Positions 31,201-43,482 of a stretch of 64,000 bases of DNA are shown one piece after another. The DNA comes from Hymenopus coronatus (lineage: Eukaryota; Arthropoda; Insecta; Mantodea; Hymenopodidae). Numbering within the stretch: the stretch's first letter is position 1; every line of letters starts with the position of its first letter. The DNA is taken from assembly GCA_030762935.1 (NCBI GenBank), contig CM060900.1, positions 113,178,620 through 113,242,619 on the forward strand, given 5' to 3'. The notes beneath the pieces are model-generated. The model made no database searches, was not told the origin of the DNA, and saw only the letters and a program-made list of their open reading frames with translations. Position numbers and translations under genes: made by a program.

Positions 31201-31575
31201 TTGATGCTCCCAATGCAACGGGGAAATAATTATGGCATAATCTGCATTAATTCGTGACGTCGAGACCTCGGTTATCGCAAAAAGAACTTCAGACATATTT
31301 TCGTATGCTTTACAAAATTGCACGAACATTGGTATATTTATTTCGTATTCATCAGCGTGCAACTGATCTCTGCGACTGCAGCTTTTGTAGCACGCTACAT
31401 CATTTATTGTTTGGGTGTCCCCAGAACCAGGTTTCTACTACTGCATTGCTAGATTCCTTATATCATTTTCTACCTTGTGGTCAGCTGCAACTTTCTGCGT
31501 TGTTATTACCTCTTTCTTACCGTGTGTGTAAAGCTTTATTTAGATTCACTATAAAAACCAAAATGGAAATTTAGA
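28225..31575 (+). pseudogene. LINE ORF2 (endonuclease and RT), heavily decayed
   Basis: A possible ORF1 tail ('VLQALVSGLSVEDRELIDTI' near 28275) precedes the endonuclease start 'EGMAPTRRGELQHLLSQAKI' and 'ICLIAETRLS' (near 28380-28470), then 'CADFNILTVS' (near 28720). RT: 'FLDVSNAYDAAM' (near 29408), 'GLPQESSLSTLLYAIYV' (near 29600), 'LQYTDDVVLY' (near 29690; TDD in place of ADD), 'KTQFVRFQR' and 'VCFLGVTLQ'. Near the end come 'DCSFCSTLHHLLFGCP' (near 31375), a cysteine-histidine motif typical of LINE ORF2 C-termini, and a stop at 31574. Sense codons are broken by many frameshifts. Clade unclear, possibly I/R1-like. Confidence 0.78.
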
Positions 31576-32284
31576 ACCCATACCAGCCACCCACTTTCAC
31601 TGTATCTTCCAATCTACATATGTCTTTGGACCAAATACCCTTCATTGCTAACACAGGAAAGTTGGCCAAAATAGTAGCGACAAGGAACACCAGCGATTTC
31701 TAGTATAGCGGTTTGGAGTATTGTTGGGGTCTGTATAAGTAAATATGGTGTAAGAGTTGTTTAGGTTTACTATTTCTGGTCTTAGGCAATGAAAACCTTC
31801 ATGGACACGAGAGAGTGTGCAGTATTTTATTGACATAACTATGTCTGGCAAAATAATGCCATCTCTTTCTTTCGATTTCTTCGAGATAAGGCCAAAAGGT
31901 CAGTGATTCTTCACGAGGTTACATTTCCTTAAATTGATAAATATAACGGCGTTTTAAGAAAACTCCAAATTGCATGACCACAACAATTATTGGAGTAATA
32001 ATACGTACGTAATGTGCAAGTGTTGCGACTTAATGCGTTGGTTGAAGCTTGTTTTGTCTTATAGACAATGTTAGGTTAAGATAGCTCTGAAGATGAAATG
32101 TCACAGGAGATCCGGATTTTAATGTGTTGAAAAGTTAAACATATCCAGATTAAAAATCCTCTATACCTACCTATTTGTCATAGGGCTCTAAAAGTTTGCA
32201 ATAGACCAGTAATTGCAAAAGGATTGTAATGGCAGAATAACCAAATCCGGATGGCGTGTGGAAGTAAGTGGAGGTTAATACACT

Positions 32285-32325
<41 letters not shown>

Positions 32326-32778
32326 TGGTAACTAAAGGAGATATTGGCTTAAGTTAGCTCTCCATTGTATATCTTAGTGTAGAGGGACCTCAAAAATGCA
32401 AGTTTTTTTTTTTTACGGTTACATACCAAAAGACTTTTGCTGAAAATCTAACATTATTTAATCTATTAACTCTTCGTGCTGCTGTGGAGCAGGTTATAGC
32501 AAGTTCTACATGCTTCGTGATTTAAGTACGATTTGAATGGTACAGAGGTTCGATCAGGTTCTCTGAGCTTTGACAAATTCTATGGGTCGAAATCGGCTTT
32601 TCTCCAAAATACATTTAGAACTTCCTGATTTTCGTATTTCCGGCACAAAACAATTGCGTTAAAATTAAACTTTATTAGCAGCACTGAAAATATATAAATG
32701 ATTTAAAACTTAGCTTCAGAGCACATATTTTAAGTTATTACCTTTCATCGAAATTCTTAGGCTTTCACGGCCGGTGTC
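31576..32778. other. AT-rich stretch with (TA)n repeat
   Basis: No gene seen. An uninterrupted TA run of ~36 bp lies at 32287-32322, and a poly(T) tract at 32405. Confidence 0.6.
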
Positions 32779-33024
32779 AATACTGGCTGGAGTATAATCC
32801 GGGCTTGTGGGCCGTGGTCTACTGGGCTCCTCCTTCTTTCCAGACGTTTCGTCTGCGACTACGGCAGACATCTTCACAGTCGCAGTTGAAACGTCCACTA
32901 GAGCACTTCGACCTCGCCGCTGCCACCGAAGATGTCTGCCGTAGTCGCAGACGAAACGTCTGGGAAGAAGGAGGAGCCCAGTAGACCACGGCCCACAAGC
33001 CCGGATTATACTCCAGCCAGTATT
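32779..33024. repeat. near-perfect palindrome of retroelement sequence
   Basis: Arms 32779-32875 and 32928-33024 (97 bp each) are reverse complements differing at about one base, around a 52-bp centre. Each arm carries GAAGATG, then GTCTGC..GCAGAC (a 6-bp stem), then GAAACGTCTGG. This layout resembles the hammerhead-like motifs of Penelope-type 3' regions. The 'cacggccggtgtca' next to the left arm extends the homology outward on that side only. Such similar arms imply a recent event or ongoing gene conversion. Confidence 0.9.
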
Positions 33025-33033
33025 ACCTTTCAT

Positions 33034-35345
33034 ATACTTCCCGGTAATGTATGCCTAAATGAAGGTAAAATATGGTACAAATTTATTGTATAACCTGTAA
33101 AAGTTAACTCAACCCACACTTGAAATTAATCAAAGTCTGCCTCCTTGTTTGTGACCTACATTGAAGAGAAAATACGCCATAAATTGACGTTATTTTATTA
33201 TTATTGTTTTTTTTTTTTTTAATCGAAATCGCGACGAGTGTAGAAGCATTATTTCCATTGATTTAGTTTAACCGATGTGAATATTCCAAACCGAAGTACT
33301 AGATGGTAGCACCATCTCATGTCGTCAGGCGTTCCCATGTTAAATTGAGTTAGTTTCGTGTTTGTTTGGACATTGCGTCAACTTTACAGTTGGTAGCAGT
33401 GTAAATAAATTAACACGGCTGAACGAGAAGAAGAAGCAGAAATGGCATGTTTTCTGACATTGTCTATAATGCTTTAAAGTAAATTTCCTTAACAGCTTGT
33501 GCGTGGTTTTCAGGCTTTGGGTTAACATCCATCCATAAACGACAATTACAAGGTATTTAAATAAATAGATAACAGTTTCTGTGTTTTATGTAACTTGTCA
33601 GGGAAAGCTTTTTTGTGGTTAGCATAGTTTTTATGGTTTTTGTGATTTAGTGGTTTTGCTAAAACTTCAGGCGATCCAAATTTGAAAGTATTGAAAACAT
33701 TAATATGTTCAGATTTCAAATCAACTAGATTGCCGAGATTTTGAGTTCTCGGGAGCGATTCTTTCGAACGAGTGACGCGAGACAGCGAGAAAATGTTTCT
33801 AGTGTAAAGGTGCGACAATGCGCATGTGCAAACGGACAGAACGAAGGGAAGACAGCTTTGCGCATTGGAAAGAAGAGCCGATTTTCAGAAACTCCAGTTT
33901 TTACCCCTTATTTCAATCCAGTTTATTTACACACACCTAACCTAACCTCGACGAAATCTAGAAACCGGAGTAACCTGTCGTTTGCAGCTGCGCGCTGCAT
34001 CTCCACTTGCCTCATAATCGTTTCGCAAAAAATACTTAGAAAACGCAAGAAAATCCCGCGTCGCCCACATCACATATTGGAAACACAAGAAAATCACGCA
34101 TCGCCCACACATTTTGAAAACAAGAAAATCCCAAGTAACCGCGTCAAATATTCGAAAGAAGCGCCCATTGAGATTTAAGCTTCACAGATCCCTCGATTAT
34201 GCCTTTTCGTCGCTTCCTACTTAAACATCCTTCGGCTACGTGTTGTATCTTAAGGACCTCCACCTTGGGCACTTTCTCACTTAGGACCCTAAAAGTTTAT
34301 AAAAAAAAAGTTTAACAAAACACACTGAATTTTTTGGCAATGTGCAGCAAAAGATAATCACAAGTATGTTTTCTGTCTACATTTCCACTCCTTTACCAAA
34401 CATCCACACCTATTCCTATTGACTACAAAGCCTGTAGCATAGATTTTATATATATCCCATGACATTCCATGTTCTTCAGCACATTAGCCATGCATGTTAT
34501 GATTCACTCAGCCATCAAACCCCCTGCACCATTCATTACTATCAAATGACAAATCCATGTGCTGAATGACATCAGTAATTCATCATGCATAACACAAAGT
34601 TGCACTACAGATTCTACTGCGTGCTTCATTACATCATAAACTAGCTAACTGCTGAAACTCCATCATTAGTGCCTAATGACACTCAGTACCTCTATCATAA
34701 CAAATAATGGATTGTAAGATCTATGACATAACAATGTCAGATACCTGAATTACTGGATAGACATCACCCATTAAGTTGATTATGGTTATACTGAAAGACT
34801 GGACAGACCACTATACATTACACCAAACAGACAGACTTATTATGAAGAAAAAGCACTGCCCTTCCTACAAATAGCCAATGCAACTAAAGCAAACCACAAA
34901 GGTATATTAAGAAGTATTTTAAATCCATATTTTACACAAACTGCGAGTTAAGAGGACCAATCAGTGAAAGTTTGGCAAAAATGACCAGAACTGCCAATTT
35001 AGGATTGTAAATTTAATATGACCAATTCTTTAGCAACGTTTTCATGTAAATATCTTTGTTATCAGAGTAAAAGTGAGACATTACATTAAAATTTAATTAA
35101 TCTGACATAACATGGTTGCGCATTTCAGACTTCTGATACTTCCCTCATTTTCCCCTCATATATAGTACGTTTGAAACTGTGCTGCACATATGTTGATGAA
35201 TTCTAAATTATGTCTTTTAAATAAAAATATGCACAAGTTAGTAAGCCATACATTGGTGGAATTTTGGGCCACATGTTTGGGAGTATATAAATTTTCCCTT
35301 ACTATTTTATCGGTTGTGATATTTTAGACATTTGGCAAATTTAAA
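33034..35345. other. AT-rich stretch; no convincing gene
   Basis: An open frame of 145 codons (33741-34178) lacks recognisable domains and overlaps short repeats. Around 33930 'acctaacctaacct' words occur. The rest (34200-35345) shows no ORF or RNA. Confidence 0.5.
34047..34160 (+). repeat. three imperfect ~35-40-bp tandem units
   Basis: The word 'aagaaaatc.cg' followed by 'cgcccac' recurs at about 34048 and 34088, with a weaker third unit near 34122, each followed by an A/T-rich spacer and 'tattggaaa' or 'tttgaaaa'. Confidence 0.65.
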
Positions 35346-37750
35346 CTAGCTGTACCCAGCCACACATTGCTGTGCTCAGTCTGGTTTATTGGAAAAGAAA
35401 TAAAGATATAACATACATTTCAAACATGTTTAAATTCATAATGCTTTTTGTTCCATTATTGTGCAGATGTAGGAATTGTCTGGCTTGCCAACTCAAGAAC
35501 GCACAACATATAATTATCTATGTGAGAAGCAATTTGTGTCTAGATCTAAACTGCACAATTCTAAAGATTGGCCCTGAGCTTTGTTGATTGTGACTGCAAA
35601 TGCCAATGAAATTGGGAATTGCAATTTCGTAAATTGAAACGGCATATCCGTTGGAATCATAGTAATGCTAGGAATGAGAACATCTTTACCTTTGACTGGT
35701 TCTGTAAAGATTATTTCTTCTGTAATTAATGCTCATTAATTCTTTTATTGCAAAGTTTCGGTTGGCTCATTTGATAGATCATTTTGCAGCTGAATGCACA
35801 TATTTGTAGTTAATTTCAATGTCTTTTGTGTCACAGCAAAGTAGAGTATTTCAAGGAAGCATTTATTTAGTCCGCTGGTGTCTATCAAGGCATTACAAGT
35901 AATTTTTGCCTGAAATCTCCTGCAAACAATATTAATGCATTCCCAGATGATCTGATATTTCCATACAAATCTTGGAATGATCAAACAAGAGCTTTTAGTG
36001 ACTTTTTGTGTGTCATTGTGCATTCATCCCAAACAATCAGTTTGCATTTCTGGAATATTTTTCTCATGGTGGATGCTTTGGGAATATTGCATGTGAGAGT
36101 TTCAATGAATTGTATTTCAATGCCAATTTCAAAGTGTAATGAGAGCAGTTCTTCTACCTGGTAACAATGCTGCAGCTATTCTGGATGTCATTTTGGGATT
36201 GAATTGCTGCCAGAATCAATCTAATTGGGAACATTTTAACAGTTCCTCCCGGTGCATCTAAGAAGAAAATTTCTCTGATTCCATTAATGACAGATTGCAT
36301 TATTTGATCGTAAATGCCTTTTTGCTCAAGCATTAACTTAGGAATATTCTATTGCGCTTACAACAAAAATCACCCATGTTGTAATTCTGTTCACAATGGA
36401 ATTCTGCATTGAACAAAGCAGCAGTAGATCTATTTTGGTGATGGTATTCCCAATTGGTTGAGAACTTTGTTCGTGATATCTAAGTAAAAATCTTCAATCA
36501 TTATCATCACTTCATTGTAGATTTCTGCCATGAAATTATGTTCATATTTGAATATCCCTTGCATAGTCAATGAAAAATATCTCAGCCATGTGCGAATTAT
36601 ATTTCCTTCATAACTCTGCTGGAGATGGAGAGTAAGCAGTCAGGATGATTGTAAACAATGCACAAATTTGATTTGGATGTGACATGTTGCACACATCATA
36701 AATGCATACATTCCAGGGTCAATTGTTCTCCAATAATTTCAGAGCTTGACATGCACTGCATAAAATGGCACATGTAACATCATTGACGGTTCTCTCTTGC
36801 TGGAAAAACATTGGACTGGGCACATTACCAACAGCATCTAAAGAAAGAAGCATTTATCTTGATTGGGATGCAATGTACAGTCTGTCTCTCCTAGTTACTT
36901 TGAATATCCCAGGTTGTCCATTGATTCTCTCTCTCTTGTTTGGTTATTCTACTTCTACTTACATTCCATGTGTAATAAGTAAGCACTTCCAAATACAGCA
37001 GTGTTTTTGCAAACACTTTGATATAACGTGTAGAAAACAGTTACCATTGTAGCTGGTGGATTTAGGTATAATTGTTGCACATTTGCTGTCATAAAATAAA
37101 TGTGTTGTCCATTTTCTAGTTGTATTGCTAAGTGAACAGTAGCTGGATTTCATTCCTGTGTGAAAAATGAAAGAATTTGCCATACAGCTTCATTGCTGCT
37201 TATGTATCTTCCAGCCTGATACTGTATGATTTCATTGGTATGTATGGCTCCATTTCTATTACTTCTTTCTGCTTACACACCAAAAACTGCCATGTTGCTA
37301 CCTTTATATGTGCCTCGTATGTTTTTGATGGCAAAGACAAATATACAACAACCCACTGGTTCTCTATTTCAATGTCACTATTTCACATTTTTCTTTTGTT
37401 TGTTGTTGTTTCTTCTTTTTTCTTTTTCTTTTTTATAGTGTTTAATGCCTGCTCTTATTACATAGGCACCACAGACGAGTTTCACATATGCATGGTTGCT
37501 AATTTACTGTCATCTTTTGCTAATCTTCTGTATAAAGGATATTCATCATTTCCTGTATGCCATTGTCAATTTCATTTTAAGTTATTTTATTATTGAGATA
37601 GATTAGTACATCTGCATGTAGCAATCCTCTCTTTTACCATTCCACTGAGTTGATCCAGTAGTGCACTGACCCAAACACTTCATATTTTACAATGAAATCC
37701 ATTGGTGATTTCAGCTTGTCAGAAAACAAATGCTGTGATAACATGCGATA
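35346..37750 (-). mobile_element. decayed Helitron (Rep trace and Pif1-like helicase)
   Basis: Read on the minus strand: 'SVHYWINSVEW' then 'KRGLLHADVLIYL' (near 37640-37700) is the Rep HUH region, with HAD where HAH is usual. The linker 'SSNEAVWQILSF', 'ENGQHIYF' and 'NPPATMVTVFY' (37200-37020) is typical of Helitron Rep-helicase proteins. Helicase motifs: 'FFLDAPGGT' with a damaged Walker A (VK for GK, near 36250), the Walker B region 'CKLIVWDECTMTHKKS' (near 36020) and 'KAQGQSLELCSLDLDTNCFSH' (near 35540). The 3' end reads 'ggctgggtacagCTAG|T' at 35346, the CTRR end and T target expected of Helitrons. The 5' TC end was not found. Many stops are present. Confidence 0.88.
37387..37480 (-). 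mobile_element. SINE 3' fragment within the Helitron
   Basis: On the minus strand 'gtggtgcctatgtaataagagcaggcattaaacactat', here in parts, matches the 3' end of the SINE at 27901. It is followed by an A-rich tail (aaaaaagaaaaagaaaaaag). It interrupts the Helitron linker region and is 5'-truncated to about 40 bp plus tail. Confidence 0.65.
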
Positions 37751-39439
37751 GCACAGGGAGTAAGGTCTGTTATAATGAGTGAGTCAAAAAAGTAATAACC
37801 ATCTGCACCGTGTTTTGCCTGCCCATGTCCTCAGCACTCGTTGCTGTATGCTGCTATCATAAAAAGGTGCAGATGAAACCATACATTTTTAAAACTTTTT
37901 TTAAAGGACTTACTTGCCAATTTTATGGAAGGAGATGCTAAAACTGGCCAGTCATTGTCCAAACATTTTTGGCACCCCTTAGGAAACTATCCATCACTCA
38001 CCATAGTTCACCTTGAGAAATGCTGGCAATTACCTGTAGATATTTTGTTTTAACTCTTCCAGGGTTTGTGGGTTTGTCTTATTTAAAGATGTGTTTGTCC
38101 CCCACAACACAGAGAGAGAGAGATAGATATAGATAGATCTGCATCCAATATTCTCTATGTTAAATGAACTCTTAGGTGTAATTTATCTTTAGTGCAGTCT
38201 TACATGCAATTACTTGTAGCCTCCATGCAGGCAAAGTTCATTATCAGTGCCTGGCATACTAACAGACAGTTGTTGTTGAGCAAATGACAGACCTAAAGTC
38301 AGCCGTTAGAACGTGAAACTTAATAGTTCTTTCTCAGGAAATAGGGACCCTATGTGAAATAACATGAGTGTTCTTGTTTTTGATGTATTTGCATTATAAA
38401 AAGTTTCAGCTCAACTCTGTGATATCAATGTGACAGTGGCCTCTTGTAGGGTGAAGTTTTTACTCAGACAATGTATGCCTTCTGCTCAGCATAGTGTGTT
38501 ATGCTTCTTAGTGTTAAGTAATAAGTATGCTCTCATTCTGTGGAAATTCTGATAAAAGAACTGAATCCTCATACCGTAAAAGAAGCTACATGAATAACAT
38601 GCGGCATGAACAACACTGCACTGTTAAAGCTCTGTTTCAGATATTAAATATTGCAACTCTACAATGTGAATGTATACTCTCTCATGTGCTTTTACATGAA
38701 TAATCAAGACATAAATATACATAAACACAAGAAAATTATGAGTCTAAACAAATCCAATGTTACCAAAGAGATGTGAATGGTTGATGTAAATAAAAGCAAG
38801 CATTCTCTCTAATTCCAGCCAATTACTCAGTTTCATATAAATAACATTTTCTCCTCAACATTCTTGCAAGGAGAATCTTGCCAAGGTATTGCTCATGAAA
38901 TGCATAAATAAGAACAAGCCCTATTCACTGTTTTGCTTGCTGTTTCGTGAAGTATCTCCGTAGGTATCTCAGCTTGCTCAACTGCATATGTTTAATAACA
39001 TGGCAGAGTTCATTATGGTGTTCCCTTAGTGGAAAATAAATACCTGATTTTTTGCATTCAAATGACTTTCTGAACTCTTCTAAAATTCTTACAAATCTAT
39101 TCTTGGTAACTCCTACTTAATTGAGACAAACTTTCAATATACATTTACACATTTCATAAGATAAGAAAGAAAGTTGCATAAACTAAATCTATAGTCAAAT
39201 CTTATAAAAGTGGATTGCTGTTTGATGACTTTGAAATTTTGTTCTTTTTAGGATCACCAACAAAATAAGAAAAAAATTCTGGTGGGTTACATTCACATGT
39301 GTTTCTCTGTTCATTCTTTTATAAACTATTCTTAAAAAGGCTTATTAATCCAGACAAATGTTAAATTTACATTTACATACTTCATTATGCAGTTCAATAG
39401 GTAAAGTGAGTCTGATATTTAAAGAGAGTGTCACTATGT
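37751..39439. other. AT-rich stretch without recognised features
   Basis: It may include the decayed 5' end of the Helitron. A short (GA)n/(GATA)n patch occurs at 38110-38137. No gene seen. Confidence 0.55.
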
Positions 39440-40115
39440 GATAGCTTTGACTTTCATGCTGTTTGCAAAAAATGACAAAAGTCATTGAAAAGTAGTTCAA
39501 AAGCTATTCCCAGAAAATTCAAGATATACGTTCGAAGGAAAATATCTTGAACATATACTATTTGATTAAAATTGTTAGAACCATTTTTGAGAAAATAGGT
39601 TTCAAAATGTTTTGCATATTAAGGGCAGTTCAAAATAGGGGACTTTTTTCACATCTTTGGGTTGCGTCCTTTGAAGATTGAACTTTAGTACCAATGCTGC
39701 CCACAATGCATCTGCATTTTATGTCAGTAAGATTTTATATCTCTCTTATGCTTTACCAGTTATGCAAAAGTCATTCAGAATAAAGAGGATTTCACAGGCT
39801 ATGCCCAGAAAATTTAAGATTGACTTTCATTTTTAATGCAAATACTTTAAAAATACTATATTTTAATCAAGTTCATTGGAGCCTTTTTTGAGAAAATAAA
39901 GTATTATGAAAATTTTCTATGTAAAGGGTAGTTTTGGGTGGGAGGTTTTCTTAAAAATTAATCAGATCTTTGAAGAACTTTAAACTTAAATGCAAAATTC
40001 TTATTTTTGGGGTTATGCTTTTCACACACAGATCTTTGTTTGGATTCAGGAAATCTCAGAACATGTATTTTTGATGAAATTATATTGATTTAAAAGAGAA
40101 AATGTAGATTACCTT
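39440..40115 (+). mobile_element. foldback family, single arm (copy 2)
   Basis: It matches the left arm of copy 3 (55540-55930) in shared words 'cagaataaagag', 'cccagaaaat', 'attttaatcaagtt', 'tttttgagaaaat' and 'gtaaagggtagtt'. It contains about two direct units of ~275 bp, starting near 39470 and 39755. The opposite arm is missing. Confidence 0.65.
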
Positions 40116-42428
40116 GTGAAAAATTTGCTTTCAGAAGCAAATTAAACATGTGGTGGACCTTTTCATAATGTTGAAAAGACACTGAGGTGTTTTCACCTTA
40201 CCTGGGTATAATAATCCTTAGAAAGAGTATGAGTGAGGTCATAGTGATCCACTCTCATTACCAGAGCAATGATAATGCAAAGTAATGTACAAATGTAACC
40301 TGTTCACAGAGCAGAATGCTTGTATATATCAAAACCAGATTATTGCTAAAGAACTTCCTATAATGACCCTAAATTTAACTTTCCACAAAGTGAAAGTCTT
40401 TCAGCCAGTATACCTTTAATTCATGATCATAGCTTATAAAATCCTGGAGTTATTTAATCCAATATTATATATAGATGTAAAGAATGTTAATATAATGTTG
40501 CAAAAACACAAGTACAAATATTCTACTTCGAATATATAATTTGATAAATGAAAGGTTCTTAATATTATCAAATAAGAAAATCAAGGATTGAATCAATAAA
40601 GGGGATGAACATTATCTTTTATTACATTTCTGCTGTTTACAATCTGCATATTCAGTTTACTAAATGTAAGTATTTTTAATGTGACTATGCACCAAATGCT
40701 TAGCACCTGTACCTTGCCACCATGAACTGTTGACAGTAGCTTCTTTTCAATGCTCAACTCATTGGGGCATCTATGTGAGTGAATATGTGTGTGATTGGTA
40801 GGCACACTACATCAAAGCCCTGCAATGTCATGCCTGTGTAACTTGTGATACCTGTATGTAATTTTTAGATGCAATAATGATTTCTACTTTCAGAAATTTC
40901 TTGCCAAATCATCAAGGCTCATGCAGTTGAATTAGAGCAGTGTCAACTGTCTACAAACATCGAAGCAAGAGATAAAATTGTGCTACAGAATTGAAATAAA
41001 GATGTATATAATCAAAAGAGAGTAATAGAGATATTTTAATATGCTTATATCAGAACAGGATTGAGCACCACAATGGAGAAAACTCTACTTGCTGAAATCC
41101 AAAACATGAAATCTGGAATGGAGGAGATGTGGGCACAAATGAAGATAGAAATGAAATCTGGAATGGAGAAGATTGGAATCTGTAGTGGAAGAGATGGAGA
41201 AGAAAATGAAATCTGAAATAAATAATTAAATTTGGAATGGGAAAGATAGAAAGGAAAATGGAAACAGGATTGGAGAAAATTCAGACAAATGAAGACAGAA
41301 ATGTCCAAGATGAAGACAGATTACCAACAAAATCGATGAGCAACTGGCCAAAGTAAAGAAAGACAAATGAGCAACTGGCCAAAGTGAATGCCATAGTGAA
41401 AAATATTTTTGACAGAAGGCTTAAGGAGTTAAAGGTCAAGATGCCAGGATGCAACACAATATCTGCATGCATCAAGCCACCCAAGTATGACAGGATGTCA
41501 GCCTTCAAAGTCTTCTGCCAACAGTTTGCCTTCTTTGCTACCCACAACGAATAGTCAGCAGAGGAGGAAGCCACACAGCTGTAAATCAGACTCTGGAGAT
41601 GGGCGACAGAAGCACTAAATGTGATTCTCAGCCCTTGAGAACTGGTTTGGGAACCATCACTTGGCTGCAGCCTATTGCAGTCAACTCAAGTCCAGGATGC
41701 AGCAGTTAGGGCAGATGATGCAGTTTTCCCTGACAGTTGAACAAAGACCGAGTGAACCTTCTGCCTAGTTATATGTCCCCGAAAGCTGCCCACTTCATCA
41801 ACAGGATGCATGATGCCAAGATATGACAGCACCTGATGGTGGTTGATCATAAGACAATCCAGGAATTAATAGCTGCAAAGGAGGATGGAGGCAGCCAAAA
41901 TAATAGCTTGACCCACCTCTAAGACTAGGAGTATTTGCTACAACAAAGAGAGAAAAACAACCCATTGACAACAGTGGTGTGTATTGGGGTTGTGGCGAGG
42001 CAGGTCATTTAGTGAAAGACTGTTCACAACCAAACTGAGCAACTGGTGGGAAACAATTGAGAGGCACATTGGGGATGTAATCACCAACACTTGAGTGGTG
42101 ACACATGCTTTGAGCAGAAGAGTAAACGACCTCAGTGCAGATGTCTGGATACAAAGAAAGCCATGTCAGCTAATAGTAGACACAGTTACAGTCATGAGTA
42201 TAATCGGACCTGATGTGATGAAGGGCTTGCCGTCACAAATATTTAGTTCTACCCACCACTGATGGCATCATGTGAGAGCTTGCCTGCTAGAGTTGACACT
42301 GGGATGGAGCACTGTGAACCTGTGGAAGTTTGTCATAAGTATGGCTGTGACTGAGGATGTGATACTGGAACTGGATGCCCTCAGGGGCCCTGATGCAATG
42401 GTCAATGTTGGCCAGAGGACCTTACAAC

Positions 42429-43482
42429 CAGCGGCGGCTGCTGTGTAGGAGCACAAGAGCACGTGAACCTCCATTATTTCTTAGTGGATCTCCTTTTTCT
42501 CTTTCAGGAAACATTTAATAAAATGCGCTATCCAGTGCCACTTGTTTAAATATACCGCGCTCTGCTCTTCAGATTGAACACAGTCGAGAACCTGAGTATG
42601 TGACAACAATGCTTGTAGCACAGGCCTCGTGAGCTAGCGTATAATTAACTTTTAGCAGCTCTGCGCTTGCGTGGGCAGCAAAGCAAGCTTGGAATTTTTC
42701 AGCCAGAAATGAGCATAGTGCGACCGTGCACTTTCGGTCTTATTAACACCTCCAGGGTTCCGTTTATCAGTGGGAGGTTCTGCTATCTTTGAGATTTAGT
42801 TGAAACTATCCGGAAGTGCAACTGCAGTCTTTGTGAGATGCACTATTTTTCTTAGTAATTTGCATCTTATACAAGAGTTAAGTTTAAGAGAGAGTTTAGC
42901 AGTTCATAACAGAAAACAACCTCAATGAAGAAACTTTTCCGCAATTAACCAAGCTACTGAAGATTGTTATCAGTACAACCACATTAGAACCAGAAATATG
43001 CTTTTCCACAGTAAAAAGAATTAAAACCTTTACTAGGAATACGATGGGTGAAGACCGACTTTCAGCACTGGCAATGCTTGCTATTGAGGAAAAAACTGTC
43101 AACAGCATAAAATCCTATAATCACCAAGTGATAGAAAAGTTTGCACATTTTAAAAACTGGCGCGTGGAATTTCTGTACAAATAATGTTGGTGTTAATTGC
43201 ATAATTCGAACAATGTAAACATTATTCACTGCAAATACCATTCTTCACATGAACTGCATCAAAGGACTTCACCCCTTCATCACCTCATATTGCTGTTAAC
43301 TCTCAGAGACTAAGAAATTCAATATCTGTACAATACTGAGCGGATGAGGATTTGTGTAGCAAATTTATAATTCTTGTTATTAGGCATTATCATTGTTTCT
43401 GGTATTACTGGATTTGATGTTGCGACTGTGGTAAATTGCTGATTTTGTGAACACCTAAATTTTAATCCACAAGCCGCCACTG
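42429..43482 (+). mobile_element. hAT element, deleted (1054 bp)
   Basis: Terminal inverted repeats CAGCGGCGGCTGCTGTG (left) and CAGTGGCGGCTTGTGGA (right, minus strand) share the core CAGNGGCGGCT. The perfect 8-bp direct repeat CTTACAAC flanks it (42421-42428 and 43483-43490), as expected for hAT. It sits inside the second Gypsy copy. It keeps only the C-terminus of a transposase, and its termini and residual coding match the element at 59606-62130. Confidence 0.95.
42927..43184 (+). pseudogene. hAT transposase C-terminal dimerisation region
   Basis: An open frame of ~85 residues reads 'EETFPQLTKLLKIVISTTTL', 'EICFSTVKRIKTFTRNTMGE' and 'DRLSALAMLAIEEKTVNSI', ending in a stop at 43182-43184. 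This is the hAT family dimerisation domain, close to the ZMYM1-like lineage. All catalytic parts are deleted. The frame is clean, so the deletion derivative may be fairly young. Confidence 0.88.

Noticed and set aside
33741..34178. 145-codon plus-strand ORF
   Set aside because: No recognisable domain, basic low-complexity composition, and overlap with short tandem repeats. It could be chance in a GC-richer patch.
37785..37830. Mariner-like end (gagtcaaaaaagtaataacc)
   Set aside because: No partner terminus, TA pair or transposase coding was found nearby.
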